Assembly (NCBI GenBank): GCA_040222995.1
Contig: JAVKBW010000039.1
Span: 124,001-188,000, forward strand
DNA: 64,000 nucleotides
DNA from: JAVKBW01 sp040222995
GTDB lineage: Bacteria; Pseudomonadota; Alphaproteobacteria; UBA8366; Aestuariispiraceae
Direction of reading: 5' to 3'
Shown: positions 17,947 to 26,066 of the stretch, piece by piece
How the letters are laid out: each line of letters opens with the position of its first letter
How positions within the stretch are numbered: position 1 is the first letter of the stretch
The notes under the pieces: generated by a model
Told to the model about the DNA's origin: nothing
The model's database searches: none
The model's input: only the letters and a program-made list of their open reading frames with translations
Translations under genes and position numbers: made by a program

Positions 17947-20730
17947 ATGCCGGATACCGCCCTGAAAACCGTGACATTCTCGCTCAACGGACGCGATGTG
18001 ACCGCCTATCCGGGGGAAAGCATCTGGCAGGTCGCACAGCGCCAGGGCGTTGAAATTCCCCATCTTTGCTGGCAGCCGGAACCGGGATACCGGGCCGACG
18101 GCAATTGCCGCGCCTGCATGGTGGAGATTGAGGGCGAACGCACGCTGGCCGCGTCCTGCATCCGCACGCCGACCGAAGGGATGGTGGTCAATTCGGCATC
18201 CGACCGGGCGAAGAAATCCCGCGACATGGTGTTCGAACTGCTGCTGGCGGACCAGCCGGAACGCGACGTCGCCCATGAAACCAACAGCAAATTCTGGACC
18301 TGGATCGACCGTATGGACATCGACGCGACCCGGTTCCCGGAACGCGCATCCCCGGCCACGGACGCAAGCCATCCGGCCATGCGGGTCAATCTGGATGCCT
18401 GCATCCACTGCAACCTGTGCGTCCGCGCCTGCCGGGAAGTTCAGGTCAACGACGTGATCGGCATGGCCTATCGCGGGCATGGTGCGAAAATCGTCTTCGA
18501 TTTCGACGACCCGATGGGGGAAAGCACCTGCGTCGCCTGCGGCGAATGCGTCCAGGCCTGTCCGACCGGCGCGCTGATGCCCGCGACCAAAGTCGACGAA
18601 AATCAGGTCTATGTCGGCCCGGCGGACAAGGTGGTGGACAGTGTCTGTCCGTTCTGCGGCGTCGGCTGCCAGACGGAAATCCATGTGAAGGACAACAAGA
18701 TCGTCGAAGTGCGTGGCAAGAACGGCCCCGCCAACGAACAGCGGCTGTGCGTCAAGGGCCGGTTCGGCATGGACTATACCAACCATGAGGGCCGCCTGAC
18801 CAAGCCGCTGATCCGGAAAGAGGGTGTGGGCAAGGCCTGGGACATCGAAATCGACCCAATGAACCCGCTGTCCCACTTCCGGGAAGCGACCTGGGAAGAG
18901 GCGCTGGACGTCGCGATCAAGGGCCTGCGCAAGGTGCGTGAGGAACAGGGCCCCAAGGGCATGGCCGGGTTTGGTTCCGCGAAAGGATCGAACGAGGAAG
19001 CCTATCTGTTCCAGAAACTGGTGCGTACGGGCTTCGGCACGAACAATGTCGACCATTGCACGCGCCTGTGTCACGCATCGTCCGTCGCCGCCCTGATGGA
19101 AGGGGTGAATTCCGGCGCCGTGACCGCCCCCTTCACGGCGGCGAAGGATGCGGACTGCATGATCGTCATCGGCGCGCGCCCGGCCCAGAATCACCCTGTG
19201 GCCGCGACCTTCCTGAAACAGGCGGCCCAGCGCGGCGCGAAACTCATCGTCATGGACCCGCGCGGCCAGCAGCTGGCCCGCCACGCATGGAAGCACCTGC
19301 AGTTCACGCCGGGCCGGGATGTGCCCCTGCTGAACGCCATGATCCACACGATCATCGAAGAGAATCTGGTGGACGAACAGTTCATCCAGGCCCGCGTCGA
19401 CAATTACGAGGCGGTGAAGGAAAACATCAAGCGCTTCTCGCCGGAGGACATGGCCCCAATCTGCGGCATCGACGCAGAGACGATCCGCGAGGTGGCGCGC
19501 GTCTATGCCCGGTCCGAAAAGTCGATCATCTTCTGGGGCATGGGCGTGTCACAGCATGTCCACGGCACCGACAATGCGCGCTGCCTGATCACGCTGGCGG
19601 CGATCACCGGCCAGGTCGGGCGTCCCGGCACGGGCCTGCACCCGCTGCGCGGTCAGAACAATGTCCAGGGCGCGTCGGACGCCGGGCTTATTCCCATGGT
19701 CTTCCCCGATTACAAGTCGGTCGAGGCGCTGGACATCCGGTCCATGTACGAAGAGTTCTGGGGCACGGAACTGGACCCGAACCGCGGGCTGACGGTGGTC
19801 GAAATCGTCGACGCCATCCTGGCCGGCGAAATTCGCGGCATGTATATCATGGGCGAAAATCCCGCCATGTCCGACCCCGACACCAAGCATGCCCGACAGG
19901 CGCTGGCCAAACTGGAACATCTGGTGGTCCAGGACATTTTCCTGACGGAAACCTGCTACCACGCGGATGTCATTTTCCCGGCGTCGGCCAAGGCGGAAAA
20001 ATGGGGGACCTTCACCAACACGAACCGCCAGGTTCAGCTGGCCCGCCCCGCGCTGGATCCGCCGGGCGAGGCACGTCAGGACTGGGAACTGATCCAGGAA
20101 ATCGCCCGGGGCATGGGGCTGGACTGGAACTACACCCATGCCAAGGATGTCTTTGCCGAAATGGGCCAGATCATGCAGTCCCTGAACGGCATTACCTGGG
20201 AACGGCTGGAAAACGAAAATGCCGTCACCTACCCATGCGACGGCACCGACCAGCCGGGCCATGAAATCATCTTTGCCGAACAGTTCCCGACCGCGAACGG
20301 CCGGGTGAAACTGGTGCCGACCGACCTGGTCCCGCCGGCGGAAATGCCGGACGAGGAATATCCGATGGTGCTGACGACGGGCCGGCTTCTGGAACATTGG
20401 CACACCGGGGCAATGACCCGGCGCGCGACCGTTCTGGACACGCTGGAACCGGAAGCGGTGGCCCATCTGAACCCGCGCTGGATGGCTGCGAACCAGGTGG
20501 CGCCCGGCGACATGGTGACGGTCCATACGCGGCGCGGCACGGTGCTGGTGAAGGCACGGGCCGACCGCGACGTGACCGAAGACATGGTCTTCATCCCCTT
20601 CTGTTTCGCGGAAGGGCCGGCCAACATGCTGACGAACCCGCAACTGGATCCGTTCGGCAAGATTCCGGAGTTCAAATTCTGCGCGGCCAAGGTCGCCGCC
20701 GCGCCGAAGGAAGCCGAAGCGGCGGAATAG
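17947..20730 (+). CDS. Formate dehydrogenase alpha subunit, cysteine type, molybdopterin and multi-Fe-S (FdsA/FdhF-like)
   Basis: The 927-residue protein has, in order: an N-terminal 2Fe-2S domain with Cys41, Cys54, Cys57 and Cys71; two 4Fe-4S sets (CIHCNLCVRAC and CVACGECVQAC); a 4Fe-4S molybdopterin-domain site (CPFCGVGCQTE); and a bis-MGD domain. The active-site residue is Cys375 in the DHCTRLCHASS stretch, where some relatives have selenocysteine. It oxidises formate to CO2. There is no twin-arginine signal, so it is cytoplasmic. Partner subunits (FdsB/FdsG or HycB-like) and FdhD are not in this window, so the electron acceptor is unknown. The start has GAAGGA upstream. It is converging with pyk. 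Confidence 0.9.
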   Translation: MPDTALKTVTFSLNGRDVTAYPGESIWQVAQRQGVEIPHLCWQPEPGYRADGNCRACMVEIEGERTLAASCIRTPTEGMVVNSASDRAKKSRDMVFELLLADQPERDVAHETNSKFWTWIDRMDIDATRFPERASPATDASHPAMRVNLDACIHCNLCVRACREVQVNDVIGMAYRGHGAKIVFDFDDPMGESTCVACGECVQACPTGALMPATKVDENQVYVGPADKVVDSVCPFCGVGCQTEIHVKDNKIVEVRGKNGPANEQRLCVKGRFGMDYTNHEGRLTKPLIRKEGVGKAWDIEIDPMNPLSHFREATWEEALDVAIKGLRKVREEQGPKGMAGFGSAKGSNEEAYLFQKLVRTGFGTNNVDHCTRLCHASSVAALMEGVNSGAVTAPFTAAKDADCMIVIGARPAQNHPVAATFLKQAAQRGAKLIVMDPRGQQLARHAWKHLQFTPGRDVPLLNAMIHTIIEENLVDEQFIQARVDNYEAVKENIKRFSPEDMAPICGIDAETIREVARVYARSEKSIIFWGMGVSQHVHGTDNARCLITLAAITGQVGRPGTGLHPLRGQNNVQGASDAGLIPMVFPDYKSVEALDIRSMYEEFWGTELDPNRGLTVVEIVDAILAGEIRGMYIMGENPAMSDPDTKHARQALAKLEHLVVQDIFLTETCYHADVIFPASAKAEKWGTFTNTNRQVQLARPALDPPGEARQDWELIQEIARGMGLDWNYTHAKDVFAEMGQIMQSLNGITWERLENENAVTYPCDGTDQPGHEIIFAEQFPTANGRVKLVPTDLVPPAEMPDEEYPMVLTTGRLLEHWHTGAMTRRATVLDTLEPEAVAHLNPRWMAANQVAPGDMVTVHTRRGTVLVKARADRDVTEDMVFIPFCFAEGPANMLTNPQLDPFGKIPEFKFCAAKVAAAPKEAEAAE

Positions 20731-20747
20731 GAAACCCTATTCGCCGC
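20719..20747. terminator. Bidirectional hairpin between fdh and pyk
   Basis: The fdh stop lies in a hairpin of about 12 bp with one bulged G (left arm 20719-20731, right arm 20736-20747, AAA-containing loop). TCTTTT follows at 20751 on the plus strand. This serves the convergent gene pair in principle, though pyk lies 34 nt further and would need it on the minus strand, where no T-run is evident. Confidence 0.55.
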
Positions 20748-20780
20748 CGGTCTTTTGCGCTTTAGAAGCCTTTCGTCCGG

Positions 20781-22214
20781 TCAGCCCGATTCGTGGACCG
20801 CGCCGATGCGCGCGATGCGCAACAGGTTCGTCTTCCCAGGCGTTGAAAACGGCACGCCCGCGGTGATCACGATTCGGTCGCCATCTTCACCGAACCCGTC
20901 GATTTTCGCCTGGTGCGTCGCCGTCATGGTCATGTCGTCCAGGCTGCTGGCGTCCGGCACGCGGGCCGGATGCACGCCCCAGACGATGGCCAGTCGCCGG
21001 GCCGTGTCATCCCGGGGCGTCAGGCCCAGGATCGGCGCCATCGGCCGGTCCCGCGCGATACGAAGCGAGGTCGACCCCGACGTGGTATAGGTCGCGATCG
21101 CGTTGACGTTCAGCGTCGCCGCCATCTGGCAGGCCGCGGTGGCCACCGCATCCGCCGTGGTCGGTTCTGGCATCTGACGCTGCGCGTCCAACCCTTCGCG
21201 ATAATTGGGGTCGCGTTCCACCCGTTCGATGATGCGCTTCATCATGGCGACGGATTCCACCGCATAGTCGCCGACCGCCGTTTCCGCCGACAGCATGACC
21301 GCATCCGCGCCGGAATAGACGGCGGTTGCGACGTCCGATGCCTCCGCCCGGGTCGGGATCGGCCGTTCCACCATGGAATCCAGCATCTGCGTTGCGACCA
21401 CCACCGGCTTTCCCGCCAACCGGCAGGCGGAGATGATGCGCCGCTGAATGACCGGCACGTCTTCGGGCGGCATTTCGACGCCCAGGTCGCCGCGGGCCAC
21501 CATCACCGCATCCGATGCGGCGACGATTTCATCCAGCGCGGTGATCGCCGACGGTTTTTCCAGTTTCGACAGGACCTGCGCCTTGCCGCGGATCAGCTCC
21601 CGCGCCTCAAGCACGTCTTCAGGGCGCTGGACGAAGCTGAGCGCGACCCAGTCGACGCCGATGCTGAGCCCGTATTCAAGGTCCGCCCGGTCCTTTTCCG
21701 TCAGCGGCGACAGCGGCAGCAGGACACCCGGCACATTGACGCCCTTGCGTTCGGAAAGCGGGCCGCCGACTTCGACCCGGCAGTTCGCATAGCCGTCGCC
21801 GCAGTCGCGGACCGAAAGGCGGATGCGCCCGTCGTCCAGAAGCAGTTCGGCCCCCACTTCCAGCGCCGCGAAGATTTCCGGGTGCGGCAGGGTCACCCGT
21901 TTCCGTGTACCGGGTTCATCGGCCAGATCCAGCCGGAAATCGTCCCCGTCGGACAGTTCGATCGGGCCGTCCTTGAATGTGCCGATGCGCAGTTTCGGGC
22001 CCTGCAGGTCCATCATGACCGCAACGGGACGTGCCGCCTGGCGTTCGATTTCGCGAATCGCGTCCAGCCGTGCCTTGTGTTCGGCATGTTCGCCATGGCT
22101 GAAATTCAGTCGAAAGACGTTCACACCCGCATCGAACAACTCCCGGATACTGTCCGGGTCCCCACTGCCCGGCCCAAGCGTGGCTACTACTTTGGTTCTG
22201 TAATGACGTCGCAT
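20781..22214 (-). CDS. pyk: Pyruvate kinase
   Basis: The protein is 477 residues. Motifs are the N-terminal TKVVATLGPGS, FRLNFSHG, MDLQGPKLRIG, the catalytic KLEKPSAITALDEI segment, and AVMVARGDLGVEMPPEDVP, followed by ATQMLDSM and SAETAVGDYAVE. It makes pyruvate and ATP from phosphoenolpyruvate. The upstream frame extends to 22325, but the ATG at 22214 (MRRHYRTKVV) is the natural start and has a ribosome site (AGGA) ahead of it. The extra 37 codons read as a non-conserved leader. Head-to-head with an IclR regulator; the 181-nt spacer has an operator-like palindrome, so the regulator might also touch pyk. Confidence 0.95.
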   Translation of the reverse strand: MRRHYRTKVVATLGPGSGDPDSIRELFDAGVNVFRLNFSHGEHAEHKARLDAIREIERQAARPVAVMMDLQGPKLRIGTFKDGPIELSDGDDFRLDLADEPGTRKRVTLPHPEIFAALEVGAELLLDDGRIRLSVRDCGDGYANCRVEVGGPLSERKGVNVPGVLLPLSPLTEKDRADLEYGLSIGVDWVALSFVQRPEDVLEARELIRGKAQVLSKLEKPSAITALDEIVAASDAVMVARGDLGVEMPPEDVPVIQRRIISACRLAGKPVVVATQMLDSMVERPIPTRAEASDVATAVYSGADAVMLSAETAVGDYAVESVAMMKRIIERVERDPNYREGLDAQRQMPEPTTADAVATAACQMAATLNVNAIATYTTSGSTSLRIARDRPMAPILGLTPRDDTARRLAIVWGVHPARVPDASSLDDMTMTATHQAKIDGFGEDGDRIVITAGVPFSTPGKTNLLRIARIGAVHESG

Positions 22215-22339
22215 TCCCGATCCTAACCGCAATAAAAACGCGCCCGCACCGCCCCTGGAGCGGACTGAGCAAACTATAAAAGGTTCGCCCCCAGAATGCT
22301 TGAAAAATCGACCTTTGCGGGGCACAAGGTAAAAACGAA

Positions 22340-22356
22340 TTTCCGTAGGACGGAAA
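22340..22356. promoter_or_regulatory. IclR-type operator palindrome TTTCCGT-N3-ACGGAAA
   Basis: A perfect 7-bp inverted repeat (TTTCCGT at 22340-22346, ACGGAAA at 22350-22356) with a 3-nt spacer lies 39 nt before the IclR-family start codon and 126 nt before pyk. IclR-family operators commonly share a TTCC...GGAA palindrome, so self-regulation is the simplest reading. The AT-rich tract just after it (GAATGTTTTTTAAAGTC) could be a promoter. Confidence 0.65.
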
Positions 22357-22395
22357 ATTGAATGTTTTTTAAAGTCAATATGCTGGTGTGAATTT

Positions 22396-23268
22396 ATGTC
22401 TGAACAGATGCAGGATCGGAATTCAGGTGCGGAAGCCAGTCGACGTCGGGGCAGACCGGCATCCGACGGCGGCGCGTCGGGGGATGGCGGGGTTCGGTCC
22501 CTCAGCCGGGCGTTGGCGCTGCTGGAAGATGTCTCGAACCATGCCGAGGGGATCGCGCTCAGCGACCTGGCCGTTCGTGCGGGACTGGCACCGTCAACCG
22601 CACACCGGCTTTTGAAAAGTCTGGAAAATCACCGGTTCGTAACGCAGGACAATGAGCGCGGGCTTTGGTTCACCGGCGTTCAGGCCTTTACCGTCGGGGC
22701 GGGTTTCCTGCGGAACAGGGACTTCGTTTCAATCGCCCGGCCGTTCATGCACCGGGCCATGAACGAAAGCGGCGAAAGCGTCAATCTGGCGATCCGCGAC
22801 GGTCAGGAAACCATCTATCTGTCGCAAGTCGAAAGCCGCCAGATGATGCGCGCCCTGGCACCGCCCGGCGGGCGCGCGCCGCTGCACGCATCCGGTGTGG
22901 GAAAGGCCTTTCTGGCAGGCATGGCACCGGAAGACGCGGGCGCCCTGGTGCAGTCGCTGACCTTCGACCGGTTCACGCCGAAGACAATCCGCAACGGGCT
23001 TGCCATGATGGATGACATCGCGCGGGCGCGGCGCACGGGCTTTGCCATCGACGATGAAGAACACGCCGTGGGGCTGCGGTGCGTCGCAAGCCCCGTCTTC
23101 AACGAATTTGCGGAACCCGTCGCGGCGATTTCCATTTCCGGACCCCAGGCCCGGATTTCCGACGACGCGCTGCAGCGTCTGGGGGAACTGGTCTACAGGG
23201 CGGCTGTTTCGGTGACGCAAAGCTATGGCGGCCGCCCACCCGCGGGCTTCGGCGTTTCCTCAGACTGA
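22396..23268 (+). CDS. IclR-family transcriptional regulator
   Basis: The protein is 290 residues. After a Gly/Arg-rich N-tail (about 1-33) there is a winged-helix DNA-binding domain (SLSRALALLEDVSNH, LSDLAVRAGLAPSTAHRLL). The effector domain (about 95-280) has the IclR-type signatures LHASGVGKAFLA and the cysteine region VGLRCVASPVFN. Family members bind small organic acids or aromatics; the ligand here is unknown. An operator palindrome precedes it. It ends 2 nt from the convergent ubiX gene. Confidence 0.92.
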   Translation: MSEQMQDRNSGAEASRRRGRPASDGGASGDGGVRSLSRALALLEDVSNHAEGIALSDLAVRAGLAPSTAHRLLKSLENHRFVTQDNERGLWFTGVQAFTVGAGFLRNRDFVSIARPFMHRAMNESGESVNLAIRDGQETIYLSQVESRQMMRALAPPGGRAPLHASGVGKAFLAGMAPEDAGALVQSLTFDRFTPKTIRNGLAMMDDIARARRTGFAIDDEEHAVGLRCVASPVFNEFAEPVAAISISGPQARISDDALQRLGELVYRAAVSVTQSYGGRPPAGFGVSSD

Positions 23269-23270
23269 CG

Positions 23271-23897
23271 TCAGATTTCGCGCAAGGCGCCCGTCTCGGC
23301 GCCGCCGTCGGCGCCCGTATCCTTTTCCGCCTCGTCCGTCTTCCAGCGCCGGACCAGATCATGGTCGACCCCGAACAGGTCCAGGACCCGGCCCACGGAA
23401 TGGTCGACCATATCGTCCAAGGTTTCCGGTCTGGCATAAAACGCCGGTACCGGCGGGGCTACTATTGCGCCCATTTCGGTGACCGTCGTCATATTGCGCA
23501 GATGAACCAGGGTCAGGGGCGTTTCCCGCACCATCAGCACCAGGCGGCGGCGTTCCTTCAGCATGACGTCCGCCGCGCGCGCCAACAGGGTCCCGGTCAC
23601 GCCGGTGGCGATTTCCGCCAGGCTTTTCATCGAACAGGGGGCGACGACCATCCCGTCGCAGGGAAAGGACCCGCTGGCGCACGGCGCACCCACATCACCG
23701 ATGGCATAGCTGAAATCCGCCCGGTCCCGTACGTCCCTGGGTTTCAGGTCCGTTTCATAGGCCAGCGTCATTTCCGCAGCCTTGGTCAGGATCAAATGCG
23801 TCTCGACGCCGCTTGCACGCAGCGCGTCCAGCATCCGAAGGCCATAGACGACGCCCGACGCGCCGGTGATGCCAACGACCATTTTTCTGGCGGCCAT
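23271..23897 (-). CDS. ubiX: UbiX family flavin prenyltransferase
   Basis: The 208-residue flavoprotein has the diagnostic GITGASGVVYGLRML, the FMN-binding PCSMKSLAEIATGV, and VLMVRETPLTLVHLRNM. UbiX transfers a dimethylallyl group to FMN to make the prenylated cofactor used by UbiD decarboxylases, as in ubiquinone synthesis. It ends in an acidic tail (EAEKDTGADGGAE). The gene stands alone here with no ubiD beside it. The start ATG at 23897 is the only reasonable one. Confidence 0.93.
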   Translation of the reverse strand: MAARKMVVGITGASGVVYGLRMLDALRASGVETHLILTKAAEMTLAYETDLKPRDVRDRADFSYAIGDVGAPCASGSFPCDGMVVAPCSMKSLAEIATGVTGTLLARAADVMLKERRRLVLMVRETPLTLVHLRNMTTVTEMGAIVAPPVPAFYARPETLDDMVDHSVGRVLDLFGVDHDLVRRWKTDEAEKDTGADGGAETGALREI

Positions 23898-24126
23898 AGA
23901 AACCCCTTCACATTCAATCCAACTGTTGTATCCTGAAAGGTACCGCGTGCCGGAAAATTTTCAATCGGCCCGGCCACTCTCCGCTCCGTCCAGGAGTATT
24001 CGTCCGAAGACTCCCGGATACCGCGGCCAGCGTCCAGGGCCCAATGTCCACGGCATTGACCGGGTGCGCGGCACAATAAGATGGACCCGCCAATGCGGCC
24101 CGAACAAAACGAAGGAGAGCGACCCC

Positions 24127-24291
24127 ATGAGCATCGAACAGCGTATTGAGAGCCTTCGGTACAAGCACGCCCTTCTCGACAAAAAACTGACTGATGAGAC
24201 TTCCAGGCCGATGCCTGACGAATCGCTTCTTCTTTCGCTGAAAAAGCAAAAGCTTCAAATCAAGGACGAGATCCAGACGCTTCAGACCTGA
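24127..24291 (+). CDS. DUF465/YdcH-family small protein
   Basis: The 54-residue all-helical protein (MSIEQRIESLRYKHA, ending LQIKDEIQTLQT) has the YdcH/DUF465 pattern: two amphipathic helices with LR..H..L and LKKQKL.LKDEI. The family is small and of unknown function. Its ATG at 24127 is set by a strong AAGGAGAG ribosome site. A longer frame from 23866 is not supported. A hairpin follows 5 nt after the stop. Confidence 0.85.
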   Translation: MSIEQRIESLRYKHALLDKKLTDETSRPMPDESLLLSLKKQKLQIKDEIQTLQT

Positions 24292-24296
24292 CGTCG

Positions 24297-24319
24297 GCAG
24301 CCCGCTCTATCGGGGCTGC
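24297..24319 (+). terminator. Hairpin after the DUF465 gene
   Basis: A perfect 7-bp inverted repeat (GCAGCCC at 24297-24303, GGGCTGC at 24313-24319) has a 9-nt loop. No T-run follows, so it is a weak terminator or 3'-end stabiliser. A related CGGCCCCGATAGGGCC sequence lies just downstream at about 24341-24356. Confidence 0.45.
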
Positions 24320-24738
24320 GTCCTCCAGGTGCCGATGCTTCGGCCCCGATAGGGCCACCGACCGTCGTCCGCCCCGGAACGGTTAAAGACGTGCCGCAAT
24401 TTCAACCCGGCGCGCGGTCCGCCGAACTGCGGCGGTCGACGCAAATGGTCATTATTTTGCGTTCATGAACCTTCCGGGCCGATCGACGGATATGTCCGCC
24501 GGAACCGAACCTGTCGGAAGCCAATTCACTTATAGCGGCATATTGATTTAATTTTTAAGAAAATTTACGTTTTAGTTGTATTTACTATGCGATAACAAAT
24601 TAAAAACTACGCTCATCAAGTGTACACGACCATTATCTTGCAATACAGAGAAAACCGTGAAGTAATTGCGCAAACTTAAAATCCGTATCCCGTTGTCTGG
24701 TTTGGGACGCGGGACCGTTCAGATAGGGGTAGTCAGGA
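24320..24738. other. Intergenic region before the XRE gene, AT-rich at its centre
   Basis: No convincing gene. The first 200 nt are GC-rich with a small CCGCCG-N5-CGGCGG hairpin. Positions about 24541-24680 are strikingly AT-rich (for example TTTAATTTTTAAGAAAATT) against the high-GC background. This looks like a promoter or a nucleoid-protein binding region for the XRE gene. No CtrA- or DnaA-type box was recognised. Confidence 0.5.
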
Positions 24739-25095
24739 ATGCCGCATCCTGTTGATGTTACTGTTGGAAATCGGGTACGTGAAATGAGGATCCGCAAGGG
24801 CATGTCGCAGCAGGCCCTGGGGGAGCGTGTTGGGGTCAGCTTTCAGCAGATTCAGAAGTATGAACGCGGATCGAACCGTATGGGTTCTTCCAGGTTGGTC
24901 CAGATTGCGGATGTGCTGGACGTGCCGGTGGCAAGCTTTTTCGAAGGTCTGGGCAAGGCGGAAAAAGCAAGCGGCAAGGATGACCCGTTGAATGTACGCG
25001 CGTCCAAGGTCGCCCGGGACTGGCAGCGTGTCGGGGACGAAAAGCTGCAGCAGAAGCTGGCGGAAATGATGCGGGCGCTTGCGCGGTCCAACTGA
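24739..25095 (+). CDS. XRE-family helix-turn-helix regulator
   Basis: The 118-residue protein has an N-terminal Cro/CI-type DNA-binding domain (residues about 8-65): GNRVREMRIRKGMSQQALGE, then VSFQQIQKYERGSNRM and LVQIADVLDVPVASFF. The C-terminal third is a short charged helix, with no ligand domain. This compact type is frequent in alphaproteobacteria as a housekeeping or symbiosis/stress regulator, and its target is unknown. The start ATG follows a GGGGTAGTCAGGA tract. It converges with the aminotransferase gene (13 nt). A phage origin is possible but not shown: the phage cassette is 2.7 kb away. Confidence 0.88.
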   Translation: MPHPVDVTVGNRVREMRIRKGMSQQALGERVGVSFQQIQKYERGSNRMGSSRLVQIADVLDVPVASFFEGLGKAEKASGKDDPLNVRASKVARDWQRVGDEKLQQKLAEMMRALARSN

Positions 25096-25108
25096 CCGGC
25101 GTGCGCCT

Positions 25109-26053
25109 CTAGAAACCGGTTTTCGCAGACCCGTCGCGCAAATGGGCCAGATATTGCGCGGCAAAGTCCATCCCGACTTCGTCTGAAAACAGTGCCATCA
25201 GTTGTTTGGCCACCGGACCGGCGAGGCCCAGATAGCTGCGGCCGTTCAGGCTTCGCAACGGGCAGACGCACAGGCTGGTCGACGTAAAGAACGCCTCTGT
25301 CGCGATGGATGCGCGATGCAGTGAGACGTCGGTTTCCACGACTTCAAACCCTGACTTTCTGGCAAGATCGATCACGACGGCACGCGTGACCCCCGGCAGG
25401 ATGAACTCTTCCCTGGGCGTGTGAATCACCCCGTCGATCACGAAAAAGACGTTGCAACCGATCCCTTCCGCGATGTTACCGTTGCGGTCCAGCTGAAGTG
25501 CCCAGGCGCCGGGGTGGATGGCGCTGACTTCCCGCTGCGACAGTACCGCATTCATGTAGTTATTCATCTTTGCATTCGGGCTTAGGGCGTCCGGCGGAAT
25601 GCGTTTCAGCGGCGCCGTCACGGCGTCGATTCCGTCCCGGAACATCGGCGCGCGTGCGCGCAGCGGCAGCGGCGTACATTCAATGACGACTGTCGGCCCA
25701 TCCTGGATCGGCGGCTCACCATCCAGCGGGACCGGACCGCTGGAAATCCGTTGGGAAACCCAGTAATCCTCGTTCGGGCCCAGAAGCGGTCGGTTTCTGG
25801 CAACCACCTGTTCCGTCACCTCGGCAATTTCATCGCGGTCCATGCCGATTGCAATCCGGCAATAGGCAAGACTGGAAAACAGGCGGTCGACATGGTTCCG
25901 CAGACGGAAAAGCACGCCATTGAACGTGCGCGCCGTGTCAAAAACCGCATCGCCATAGACGAACCCCGCATCACGGAAAGACAGCAGTGCACGGCTTTCC
26001 GGCAGAAACTCACCGTTCAGATAGACGGTGCGTTCATTCAGTCGCGTTTCCAT
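25109..26053 (-). CDS. Class IV PLP-dependent aminotransferase (branched-chain or D-amino-acid type)
   Basis: The 314-residue protein has the fold-type IV layout: the N-terminal YLNGEFLPES and DAGFVYGDAVFDTAR, then the PLP lysine K162 in SPNAKMNNYMNA, then LQLDRNGNIAEGIGCNVFFV and the PGVTR loop. The family includes IlvE, D-amino-acid transaminase and aminodeoxychorismate lyase. Nothing decisive picks one, so the substrate is open. It lies 13 nt after the acyl-CoA synthetase gene in the same direction, so the two are probably co-transcribed. Confidence 0.88.
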   Translation of the reverse strand: METRLNERTVYLNGEFLPESRALLSFRDAGFVYGDAVFDTARTFNGVLFRLRNHVDRLFSSLAYCRIAIGMDRDEIAEVTEQVVARNRPLLGPNEDYWVSQRISSGPVPLDGEPPIQDGPTVVIECTPLPLRARAPMFRDGIDAVTAPLKRIPPDALSPNAKMNNYMNAVLSQREVSAIHPGAWALQLDRNGNIAEGIGCNVFFVIDGVIHTPREEFILPGVTRAVVIDLARKSGFEVVETDVSLHRASIATEAFFTSTSLCVCPLRSLNGRSYLGLAGPVAKQLMALFSDEVGMDFAAQYLAHLRDGSAKTGF

Positions 26054-26066
26054 TTAATCGATAATC

